Assembly (NCBI GenBank): GCA_964367085.1
Contig: CAYIWL010000042.1
Span: 1-7,285, forward strand
Source of the DNA: JACPIN01 sp964367085
GTDB lineage: Archaea > Nanobdellota > Nanobdellia > SCGC-AAA011-G17 > ARS1403
Direction of reading: 5' to 3'
Length of the DNA: 7,285 nt
Positions 1 to 4,719 of this stretch are shown here, piece by piece (position 1 is the first letter of the stretch; every line of letters begins with the position of its first letter). The notes under the pieces were generated by a model, which saw nothing but the letters and a program-made list of their open reading frames with translations, was not told the DNA's origin and did not search any database. Both the position numbers and the translations under genes were made by a program.

Positions 1-403
1 AAACTTTTTGAAAATACGGAATTGAGCTTGCATTTGAATTCCAAGTTCCTCCTCCATTTATGTGAATGTTCAAATTATTTTTCGTACCAGCTATTAATAG
101 TGATTGTAAAACCAGCGCAGTTGAGCCTGCTGTAGAAATATTAACTTCTAGGTCTGTATTTGTAATTTTTTTTGGGACAAAAGATAATTTTGTTGAGTTT
201 AGATCATCGCCTTCTACTTTTGCATTACACAATTTCGCAACTGCTCTTACTGTCTGAAGATGCTGCTCTTTCAATCCTGGCTCTTTTCTTCCTTTTCTTA
301 TATTATTTATTGTGAATGGCTTTTGAGTTATTATTGATAAAGCTAAAGCAGTTCTTATTATTTGGCCGCCGCCTTCTAAATAATCACCTTTTATCTCAAG
401 CAT
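1..403 (-). CDS. rtcA: RNA 3'-terminal phosphate cyclase, N-terminal part (runs off the left edge)
   Basis: Read on the minus strand from ATG at 403, the frame stays open to the window edge and gives 134 residues of a protein usually about 340 long. It begins MLEIKGDYLEGGGQIIRT, the N-terminal signature of RNA 3'-terminal phosphate cyclases, followed by NIRKGRKEPGLKEQHLQ near residues 34-50 and an INGGGTWN segment near 115-122, all family hallmarks. The family uses ATP through an AMP-enzyme intermediate to turn RNA 3'-phosphates into 2',3'-cyclic phosphates, in cytosolic RNA processing or repair. The start fits well: a TATA element centred at about 429 lies 26 bases upstream and no Shine-Dalgarno site precedes it, so the mRNA is probably leaderless. 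The catalytic histidine region lies outside the window. It is divergent from the tRNA-modifying gene trhO. Confidence 0.93.
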   Translation of the reverse strand, partial: MLEIKGDYLEGGGQIIRTALALSIITQKPFTINNIRKGRKEPGLKEQHLQTVRAVAKLCNAKVEGDDLNSTKLSFVPKKITNTDLEVNISTAGSTALVLQSLLIAGTKNNLNIHINGGGTWNSNASSIPYFQKV

Positions 404-415
404 AGATTTCAAAAA

Positions 416-434
416 ATTTTTAAAGTATATAAGT
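416..434. promoter_or_regulatory. Overlapping divergent TATA elements for rtcA and trhO
   Basis: The 43-base gap between the divergent starts at 403 and 447 contains two overlapping TATA-like elements. On the minus strand CTTATATAC (425-433) is centred 26 bases before the rtcA ATG. On the plus strand TTTTTAAAG (417-425) is centred 26 bases before the trhO ATG. This spacing matches archaeal TATA boxes that drive leaderless transcripts. Because the two elements abut, TBP/TFB binding in one direction probably competes with the other. This is read from sequence only; transcription start sites are inferred. Confidence 0.7.
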
Positions 435-446
435 TTTGTTTTTGTA

Positions 447-1319
447 ATGTTTAAAGTAATAACTTTCTACAAATACACATACTTGGAAAATCCTCGTTAT
501 TGGATGCACAAGTTCAAATGGATATGCAGTGAACTAAAATTACTTGGAAGGATATTGGTTGCTGGAGAGGGAGTTAATGGTGCTGTCTGTGGCAAAGAAA
601 AAGAAATGGAAGAATTTAAAAGAAAAATAAGAGAAAGCAAGGAGTTTTCTGATTTGACTTTTAGGGAACAAAATTGCAAAGAACAGGTTTATCATAAATT
701 AACTATTAAAACAAGAGATGAGATTGTTGTTTTTGGAAGCAAAGTTGACTTGAATAAAAGGGGGAATCACATTGAGCCTGAAAAATTAAAGGTTATGCTT
801 GACAATAAGGAAAAAATAATTTTGTTAGATGCAAGAGACGAGCATGAACACAAAGTTGGAAAGTTTAAGAATGCACTCACTCTTTCCATTGAAAACTTTA
901 AGGATTTTCCAGAATCTTCAAATATCCTAGAGCCTTATAAAAATGAGAAAATTGTAATGTATTGTACTGGGGGGATTAGGTGTGAAAAATCCAGTGCTTT
1001 TTTAAAACAGAAAGGATTCAAAGATGTTCAACAGCTTAAAGGAGGGATTATTGATTTCATCAATAAATTCCCCAATACTTATTTTGAAGGAAGCTGTTTT
1101 GTTTTTGATGATAGATTAACTGCCCGTTCCGGAAAACCGATAGCGATATGTGTTCATTGCGGAAGAAGGGAAGATAAGTATCTGAACTGCCACAATCTCG
1201 ACTGCGACGAGTTGTTCGTTTCATGCGATGGATGCTGTGTGAAAAATAATTATTGTTGCAGCGCCGAATGTAAAAAATCTCCAAGACAGAGAAAAGAGAT
1301 TGCTGTTGTTGCTAGATAA
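447..1319 (+). CDS. trhO: Rhodanese-fold tRNA uridine-34 hydroxylase (TrhO/YceA family)
   Basis: This 290-residue protein has the full TrhO architecture. An acylphosphatase-like N-terminal domain (about 1-100) opens with the family's FYKY (7-10). A rhodanese domain (about 110-210) carries the active-site loop CTGGIRCEKSSAF with Cys173 as the expected catalytic residue and Cys179 beside it. After the conserved FVFDDR (218-223) comes a Cys-rich tail with ten cysteines between 235 and 275, probably binding metal. Known TrhO proteins hydroxylate U34 of tRNA to 5-hydroxyuridine using oxygen, improving wobble decoding. It is shorter than the E. coli protein (about 350 residues) because the long N- and C-terminal extensions are missing. 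It starts without a Shine-Dalgarno site, 26 bases from a TATA element, so it is probably leaderless. The family is mainly bacterial, which suggests acquisition by transfer. Confidence 0.93.
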   Translation: MFKVITFYKYTYLENPRYWMHKFKWICSELKLLGRILVAGEGVNGAVCGKEKEMEEFKRKIRESKEFSDLTFREQNCKEQVYHKLTIKTRDEIVVFGSKVDLNKRGNHIEPEKLKVMLDNKEKIILLDARDEHEHKVGKFKNALTLSIENFKDFPESSNILEPYKNEKIVMYCTGGIRCEKSSAFLKQKGFKDVQQLKGGIIDFINKFPNTYFEGSCFVFDDRLTARSGKPIAICVHCGRREDKYLNCHNLDCDELFVSCDGCCVKNNYCCSAECKKSPRQRKEIAVVAR

Positions 1320-1349
1320 TTAAGATAAAAAATAAAAAAATTAGAAAAA
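1320..1349 (-). terminator. T-rich tract after the 61-residue gene
   Basis: Just after the stop of the 61-residue gene, the minus strand reads TTTTTCTAATTTTTTTATTT and continues T-rich. Such U-tracts act as intrinsic termination signals in Archaea without needing a hairpin. No matching T-tract is seen on the plus strand for the converging trhO, so the signal looks one-sided. Confidence 0.5.
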
Positions 1350-1535
1350 TTATTTCCTGGCTTTGTGAGCAGTGCTTCCGGCTTTTATTTCGTCAGTAAG
1401 CTCTTGGACCCTTTTGACATCAACGCTGTCATACAATGACCTTGGCTTAATTATGTTTTTTTCATCAGCTTTTTTTAGCATGCTGTCCACAAAACTCTTG
1501 TGCTCATCCCTTGTTTCGCCTCTTCTTAGTGCCAT
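1350..1535 (-). CDS. Small charged orphan protein, 61 residues
   Basis: I do not recognise this protein. It begins MALRRGETRDEHKSF and is very rich in Lys, Arg, Asp and Glu, with no cysteine, signal peptide or membrane segment, so a soluble cytoplasmic, mainly helical protein is likely. A basic N-terminus (LRRGETR) and a basic C-terminus (AHKARK) could suggest RNA or ribosome contact, but that is speculation. It is likely real rather than a chance frame: it sits alone between two genes, a palindromic ATTTAAAT centred about 26 bases before its ATG acts as a TATA element, and a T-tract follows its TAA. The opposite frame (1372-1563, plus) is hydrophobic, has no promoter in place and looks like its shadow. 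It diverges from the reductase at 1626. Confidence 0.72.
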   Translation of the reverse strand: MALRRGETRDEHKSFVDSMLKKADEKNIIKPRSLYDSVDVKRVQELTDEIKAGSTAHKARK

Positions 1536-1557
1536 GGCTTTAAGATGCTTAAGTTTT

Positions 1558-1565
1558 ATTTAAAT
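1558..1565 (-). promoter_or_regulatory. TATA element of the 61-residue gene
   Basis: The palindrome ATTTAAAT is centred about 26 bases upstream of the minus-strand ATG at 1535, the spacing expected for a leaderless archaeal transcript. It lies inside the longer reading frame of the reductase that opens at 1545, which argues that the extended reductase start is not used. Confidence 0.6.
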
Positions 1566-1595
1566 CTTTGCAATCCATCTTTTAGAAGCAAAATG

Positions 1596-1603
1596 TTTAA
1601 AAA
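1596..1603 (+). promoter_or_regulatory. TATA element of the FAD/NAD(P) reductase
   Basis: TTTAAAAA is centred about 26 bases before the ATG at 1626. With no Shine-Dalgarno site before that ATG, it points to a leaderless transcript and fixes the start there, 27 codons inside the longest open frame. Confidence 0.6.
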
Positions 1604-1625
1604 CAATTTTCTTTTTTTAAAAAAT

Positions 1626-2366
1626 ATGCCTAATTATGTATTAAAAGTTTCAGAATTGATCGAACTATCTCCAACGGCAAAAGCAGTTCGAGTCAAGTTA
1701 GAGGGGAAGCCATTCAGCTTTCAGCCTGGACAGTTTGTGATGATGGAGCTGGATATGGAAAAGACCGGAAAATTCAAAGTGAGAGATGGAAAAAACAGGA
1801 TACAGAAAAGGCCGTTTTCAATGTCTTCAACTCCGATCCAGCAGGATTACTTAGAAGTTACTGTGAAAACAACTGAGAATGCATTTGTTTCAGATTATCT
1901 TGTAAATCATCTGCAGCAAAATGAGCTGATTGCAGTCACAGGACCTTTTGGAAAATTCTATTTTGACGAGAAAAATGCAAGGCCGAATTTAATGTTGATA
2001 GGGGCAGGCTCAGGGATATCTCCACTAATGTCAATTCTCCGATATGTCTATCAAAAGAAACTTCCTATAAGAACACATATCCTGTATTCAAATAAAACTG
2101 AAAATGAAATTTTATGGAAGAAGGAAATAGAATCCATTTCAAATTCTTCATCCCAATTCTCGCACGAATTTACATTAACAAGGGAAAACTGGAAAGGAAC
2201 AACAGGAAGGGTTAACAAAGAGATGATTAATAAAACAGGCCTGCAATTGCAGCAAACTGATTTTTATTTATGCGGTCCTCCTGTGTTTGTAAAAACTGTT
2301 GAAAATATTTTGACAGTGGAATTAAACATACCTAGTGGAAATATTAAAAAAGAAGTTTACAATTAA
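1626..2366 (+). CDS. Ferredoxin-NADP reductase-like FAD/NAD(P)-binding oxidoreductase
   Basis: This 246-residue flavoprotein has the ferredoxin-NADP reductase fold. An FAD-binding beta barrel carries RPFSMSS (62-68), the flavin-contact motif, and GPFGKF (106-111). The nucleotide-binding domain carries GAGSGISPLMSIL (126-138) at the pyridine nucleotide pyrophosphate and CGPP (216-219) near the C-terminus, which ends KEVYN. It lacks a fused [2Fe-2S] domain, so electrons must pass to a separate carrier such as a ferredoxin or flavodoxin; the partner is not in the window. It lacks the C-terminal iron-sulfur segment expected of PyrK, making a dihydroorotate dehydrogenase subunit less likely. The frame opens at 1545, but I chose 1626: the conserved domain begins just after it and a TATA element sits 26 bases upstream. 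It converges on the minus-strand lipoprotein. The physiological substrate cannot be read. Confidence 0.88.
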   Translation: MPNYVLKVSELIELSPTAKAVRVKLEGKPFSFQPGQFVMMELDMEKTGKFKVRDGKNRIQKRPFSMSSTPIQQDYLEVTVKTTENAFVSDYLVNHLQQNELIAVTGPFGKFYFDEKNARPNLMLIGAGSGISPLMSILRYVYQKKLPIRTHILYSNKTENEILWKKEIESISNSSSQFSHEFTLTRENWKGTTGRVNKEMINKTGLQLQQTDFYLCGPPVFVKTVENILTVELNIPSGNIKKEVYN

Positions 2367-2409
2367 ATTAAGTGCCTTCTAATCCATCAAGCTCGTTTAA
2401 GGCATCATC

Positions 2410-2553
2410 TCATCCGTCATAGAATTCACTATCTTTGTCTATGGTATTTATCTCTTCAGCATCTTTTCTATTGCTTTCATCACTCTTTTTTTCACATCCT
2501 GCACCGATTACTAAAAATAAAACTAGTAAAATGAATAAAATTTTCCATTTCAT
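2410..2553 (-). CDS. Tiny lipoprotein, 47 residues, ending at an in-frame TGA
   Basis: Read from ATG at 2553, the product starts MKWKILFILLVLFLVIGAGC: a short basic start, a strong hydrophobic core and a lipobox-like GAGC with Cys20 as the probable lipid-anchored residue. The remaining residues are charged and end EFYDG before TGA at 2410-2412. In the same frame 13 further sense codons follow (DDALNELDGLEGT) to a TAA at 2368-2370, so the ancestral product may have been 61 residues with Trp at the TGA. The ATG overlaps the stop of the upstream secreted-protein gene as ATGA, implying translational coupling. Function is unknown; an exported, membrane-tethered accessory to its neighbour is inference. 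The lipobox is imperfect, with Gly at -3. Confidence 0.75.
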   Translation of the reverse strand: MKWKILFILLVLFLVIGAGCEKKSDESNRKDAEEINTIDKDSEFYDG

Positions 2554-3257
2554 TTTTTCACCTTCTTGATGAATTCTTTCCAAATTTCTCTGACTTCCAA
2601 TACTATTTTTCTTTTTTCTTTAATAGATGTTGCTTGATTAAACTCAACTTTTTTCTCTTCCAACATTGAAACTAATAAAACTACGTCTTCACTTGAAACT
2701 TTTCCTTCTTCCGAAATTTTTTCTGCTCTTTCTTCTAGATCATAAAATCTAAATTTTATTAAGTTAAATGCTTTTTCTCTAATCTCTGAAATACATTTAG
2801 CTCTTTCAGTGCCCTTTGCATCGCAGGTTTTAATTTCCGTTGAAAATATTCTGCCAAGGTTTAGATTCTCTCTGACGCACTGTAACCTTGATTCTCCAAC
2901 TGGAAACTGCCAACATCTCTGAGTTTTCTTGTATAAATTTATGCAGTTATTTTTCTTTTCTTCAACCATGTCTCTACATTCCTCTGGTAGGTATAATATC
3001 TCATTTTCTCTTGCGTATTCTTCATCTTCCAAACTGAGCCTGCATCTAACTCTTTCTCCTCTCGAAGACAAATTGCCACATTTTAATTCTTGGGATAAAT
3101 CTACTGTTTTTTGTTTGGCAGGTTGTATTACATCTACTTCTTGAGGAACTTCTGTTCTCTTTACTGTTTTCCCACCGCCACCACCACCGGCAGCAAAGAT
3201 TTCATGACCAGAAATAAGAAGCACTACAATAAGGATGGAAAGCAAAATGATTTTCAT
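2550..3257 (-). CDS. Secreted Cys-rich protein with four Cys-pair repeats
   Basis: This 235-residue exported protein matches no family I can name. Residues 1-23 form a signal peptide (MKIILLSILIVVLLISG core) with likely cleavage after FAA, followed by a run of six glycines (24-29). The middle part has eight cysteines at 60, 72, 94, 105, 115, 127, 145 and 155, arranged as four C-x9 to x11-C pairs with several GExR-like turns ahead of the second cysteine. The C-terminal third (about 165-235) is cysteine-free, highly charged and probably long-helical or coiled-coil. An even cysteine count in an exported protein suggests four disulfides. It starts 26 bases from a TATA element and overlaps a lipoprotein gene at its stop (ATGA). 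A surface or adhesion-related role is inference only. Confidence 0.85.
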   Translation of the reverse strand: MKIILLSILIVVLLISGHEIFAAGGGGGGKTVKRTEVPQEVDVIQPAKQKTVDLSQELKCGNLSSRGERVRCRLSLEDEEYARENEILYLPEECRDMVEEKKNNCINLYKKTQRCWQFPVGESRLQCVRENLNLGRIFSTEIKTCDAKGTERAKCISEIREKAFNLIKFRFYDLEERAEKISEEGKVSSEDVVLLVSMLEEKKVEFNQATSIKEKRKIVLEVREIWKEFIKKVKK

Positions 3258-3278
3258 GAATACTATAGACTGGTAAAA

Positions 3279-3287
3279 TTATATAAA
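3279..3287 (-). promoter_or_regulatory. TATA element of the secreted-protein operon
   Basis: On the minus strand TTTATATAA is centred 26 bases before the ATG at 3257. It lies in the 47-base gap after tRNA-Ala, so the two-gene exported unit probably has its own leaderless promoter even though it is co-oriented with the tRNA. Read-through from the tRNA is also possible because no U-tract separates them. Confidence 0.6.
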
Positions 3288-3304
3288 TTTTATCTTTTTC
3301 TTGC

Positions 3305-3375
3305 TGGACTCGACGGGAATTGAACCCGCATTTCTGCCTTGCGAAGGCAGCGTTCTTCCGTTGAACTACAAGCCC
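3305..3375 (-). tRNA. tRNA-Ala (anticodon CGC)
   Basis: The 71-base minus-strand gene folds into a full cloverleaf. The acceptor GGGCTTG pairs with CGAGTCC and includes the G3-U70 wobble pair that marks alanine tRNAs. The D stem is GTTC/GAAC with GG in its loop. The anticodon stem CTGCC/GGCAG closes the loop TTCGCAA, giving CGC, which reads GCG codons. The variable loop has four bases and the T stem GCGGG/CCCGT closes TTCAATT. The discriminator is A and no CCA is encoded, so it must be added enzymatically. No intron is present. It is transcribed divergently from radC. Confidence 0.95.
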
Positions 3376-3400
3376 GATATTATTTCCAGATGCTAAATGC

Positions 3401-3410
3401 TTATATATAA
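3401..3410. promoter_or_regulatory. Palindromic TATA element shared by tRNA-Ala and radC
   Basis: TTATATATAA is a perfect palindrome centred at 3405.5. It lies 30 bases upstream of the mature tRNA-Ala 5' end on the minus strand and about 25 bases upstream of the radC ATG at 3430 on the plus strand. No other TATA-like element fits either gene as well, so one TBP site probably serves both directions. Orientation would then depend on the flanking TFB-recognition bases. Confidence 0.62.
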
Positions 3411-3429
3411 TCTTTATTTTATCTTTTGT

Positions 3430-4104
3430 ATGGGGATATTAAACATGCCTTGGTATGATCGCCCCGGCAACAAGCTGATAAAAGATGGAACTGAAAGCCT
3501 GACTGATTCTGAGTTGCTTGAAATAATTCTTGGAAAAGCAAAGAATGAAAGCGTTGTGCTCTTAGCTAACAGATTATTAAAAAAATACAATCTCAATAAA
3601 CTAGAAGAATTAAGTTTTCAGGAATTAAAAAAAGAATGCAAAAACGACACTGCAGCAGCATTGAAAATTCTAAGCTTGATTGAAATCAGCAAAAGATACA
3701 ACACATTGAAAAAAGGAGGCTATAATAAAAAGCCAATTATATCAGCAAGAGACATTTACAACATGCTGTCAGATAAAGTAAAAAGTTATAAAAAAGAAGT
3801 TTTATTTGCAATCCTGCTTGACACGAAAAGAGAAGTGATAAGCATCAAAAAAATAAGCATCGGGATTTTAAACTCAACTTTAGTGCATCCGAGAGAAGTT
3901 TTTAAAGAGGCAATTAAAGAAAGCGCAGATTCAATCATTCTAGCCCATAATCATCCGAATGGAAATTCAACACCATCGCAGCAGGATATTGAAGTTACAA
4001 AAATATTAATCAACTCAGGAAAGATGCTTTCAATTCCAATTTTAGATCATGTAATCATCGGCAACAACGGCTATTACGGCTTTGCAGAAAACAAAAAACT
4101 GTAA
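3430..4104 (+). CDS. radC: RadC-family JAMM protein (UPF0758)
   Basis: This 224-residue protein matches the RadC family along its length (typical length about 220-230). The N-terminal helix-hairpin-helix-like part (DRPGNKLIKDG, then ESLTDSELLEIILG, about 10-35) precedes the JAMM/MPN+ metalloprotease-like domain. That domain has an intact zinc site: Glu123 in KKEVLF, then HNHPNGNSTPSQQD (173-186) with both histidines and the aspartate. LDHVIIG (205-211) is a further family hallmark. Despite its name, RadC has no settled DNA-repair role; its biochemical function is uncertain. I chose ATG 3430, 25 bases from the TATA element; ATG 3445 (MPWYDRPG), behind a GGGGAT, is a credible alternative, while the frame opening at 3397 would start upstream of the TATA. 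The family is mainly bacterial. Confidence 0.92.
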   Translation: MGILNMPWYDRPGNKLIKDGTESLTDSELLEIILGKAKNESVVLLANRLLKKYNLNKLEELSFQELKKECKNDTAAALKILSLIEISKRYNTLKKGGYNKKPIISARDIYNMLSDKVKSYKKEVLFAILLDTKREVISIKKISIGILNSTLVHPREVFKEAIKESADSIILAHNHPNGNSTPSQQDIEVTKILINSGKMLSIPILDHVIIGNNGYYGFAENKKL

Positions 4105-4180
4105 ATTTGTGAAATAGAAACATTAAAAAACACAGGTATTAGTTTATTTTTAACCTAAAATCAATAAAATACGGATATAA

Positions 4181-4190
4181 CTAGGAGGTG
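4181..4190 (+). promoter_or_regulatory. Strong Shine-Dalgarno site for the zinc-ribbon gene
   Basis: AGGAGGTG (4183-4190) lies seven bases before the ATG at 4198 and decides that start over the out-of-frame ATG at 4194. Its presence implies a 5' leader, unlike most genes here. T/A-rich candidates for its TATA element lie around 4143-4170, but I cannot single one out. Confidence 0.8.
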
Positions 4191-4197
4191 TGAATGT

Positions 4198-4344
4198 ATG
4201 GTTGATGGACACTGCATGAAATGTAAAGCATCTAGGCAGATGAAAGACGCTAAGCAGGTTAAGATGAAAAATGGCAGAGATGCTGTAAAAGGAACTTGCA
4301 TGAAATGCGGCACAAAAATGTTTAAGATTGGAAAGATGGAGTAA
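4198..4344 (+). CDS. DUF5679-type small zinc-ribbon protein, 48 residues
   Basis: The product begins MVDGHCMKCKASRQMKDAKQ and ends GTKMFKIGKME. It has two CxxC knuckles, C6-C9 and C34-C37, separated by a basic linker with KNGRDAVKG. This spacing and the closing GTKMFKIG fit the DUF5679 family as I remember it, a single zinc ribbon whose function is unknown. The two pairs probably bind one zinc ion, and a nucleic-acid or protein docking role is a reasonable guess. It is short but convincing, because the whole protein is covered by the family pattern and it has the strongest Shine-Dalgarno site on the plus strand. It lies 93 bases after radC and converges on the SRP RNA. Confidence 0.9.
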   Translation: MVDGHCMKCKASRQMKDAKQVKMKNGRDAVKGTCMKCGTKMFKIGKME

Positions 4345-4349
4345 AATCC

Positions 4350-4391
4350 GTCTTTTATCTTCTTTTAATTTTTTATTTTCTTTATTTTTTT
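4350..4391 (+). terminator. T-rich terminator after the zinc-ribbon gene
   Basis: Beginning a few bases after the TAA at 4344, the plus strand carries about 40 bases made almost only of T with scattered A and C, including runs of six and seven T. This is a typical archaeal U-tract terminator and separates the zinc-ribbon gene from the convergent SRP RNA. For the SRP RNA transcript the same stretch is A-rich and would not act as a U-tract. Confidence 0.6.
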
Positions 4392-4655
4392 GGACGCGCC
4401 TGGGACCTGTCACTAAAACCAACTGCCAGCACCCTTGACTCTTTCTCAGCCCTGTTGACTGCGAGCGCCAATAACCATGATGACCGCTGCTCTGTTCCCA
4501 GCCTGGCGGAATTCTCAAAACTACCGACCCCGCAGGACAAAACCTCGTCGTCCGAATCAAGACCAACAGCTAGCTTCAATGCCTCACCCAAGCTTCGGCC
4601 CTGCCGTAAAGTTCCTTTGCAGTCACAGGAGAGAACTAACCTCCCGGCCTAGTCC
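4392..4655 (-). ncRNA. Signal recognition particle RNA (archaeal 7S type)
   Basis: This GC-rich block, about 264 bases, stands out from the AT-rich surroundings. Its RNA carries the SRP54-binding helix 8 tip, GCCAGG-CTG-GGAA-CAG-AGCAGCGG (about 4484-4508), with a GGAA tetraloop at 4495-4498 and the A-rich internal loop. The 5' part has helices 3 and 4: GGGAG pairs with CTCTC, and CTGC/GCAG encloses AAAG-GAA-CTTT. Helix 5 is supported by CTGTTG (4564-4569) pairing with CAACAG (4452-4457), and the ends pair GGAC with GTCC. Together with SRP19 and SRP54 it would direct nascent secretory and membrane proteins to the membrane. The 5' end at 4655 rests on a TATA element 27 bases upstream; the 3' end at 4392 rests on end pairing and may be off by several bases. 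Reading frames inside it are spurious. Confidence 0.95.
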
Positions 4656-4719
4656 TTAAAACCAAAACAACTCATGGCATTTAAATCTTTTTATGAAAGG
4701 AGAATTCCCAGAGACCATT
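4656..4719 (-). promoter_or_regulatory. SRP RNA promoter region
   Basis: The palindrome ATTTAAAT (4679-4686) is centred about 27 bases ahead of the inferred SRP RNA 5' end at 4655. The rest of the stretch up to the symporter stop codon shows no further gene. No clear U-tract follows the symporter on the minus strand, so read-through into the SRP RNA cannot be excluded. Confidence 0.65.

Noticed and set aside
66..257. Plus-strand open frame of 63 codons
   Set aside because: It is antisense to rtcA, whose protein motifs are unmistakable.
1372..1563. Plus-strand hydrophobic open frame opposite the 61-residue gene
   Set aside because: No correctly placed promoter, and its hydrophobicity is the expected mirror of a charged protein on the other strand.
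1545..1625. 27-codon N-terminal extension of the reductase
   Set aside because: It precedes the conserved domain, lies upstream of the best TATA element and overlaps the promoter of the divergent 61-residue gene.
2410..2412. Genome-wide reassignment of TGA to an amino acid
   Set aside because: TGA terminates the secreted-protein gene and the gene upstream of sppA at normal ATGA overlaps, so the standard code is in use.
2929..3323. Plus-strand frames 2929-3144 and 3111-3323
   Set aside because: They are antisense to the secreted-protein gene, and the second runs into the tRNA; neither has recognisable motifs or a promoter.
3397..3429. 11-codon N-terminal extension of radC
   Set aside because: This ATG lies upstream of the TATA element, so it would not be in the transcript.
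4150..4659. Several open frames on both strands across the GC-rich block (for example 4150-4566 minus, 4382-4591 minus, 4455-4652 plus)
   Set aside because: They overlap the SRP RNA, whose conserved helix 8 motif and paired helices explain the sequence; the longest also runs antisense through the zinc-ribbon gene.
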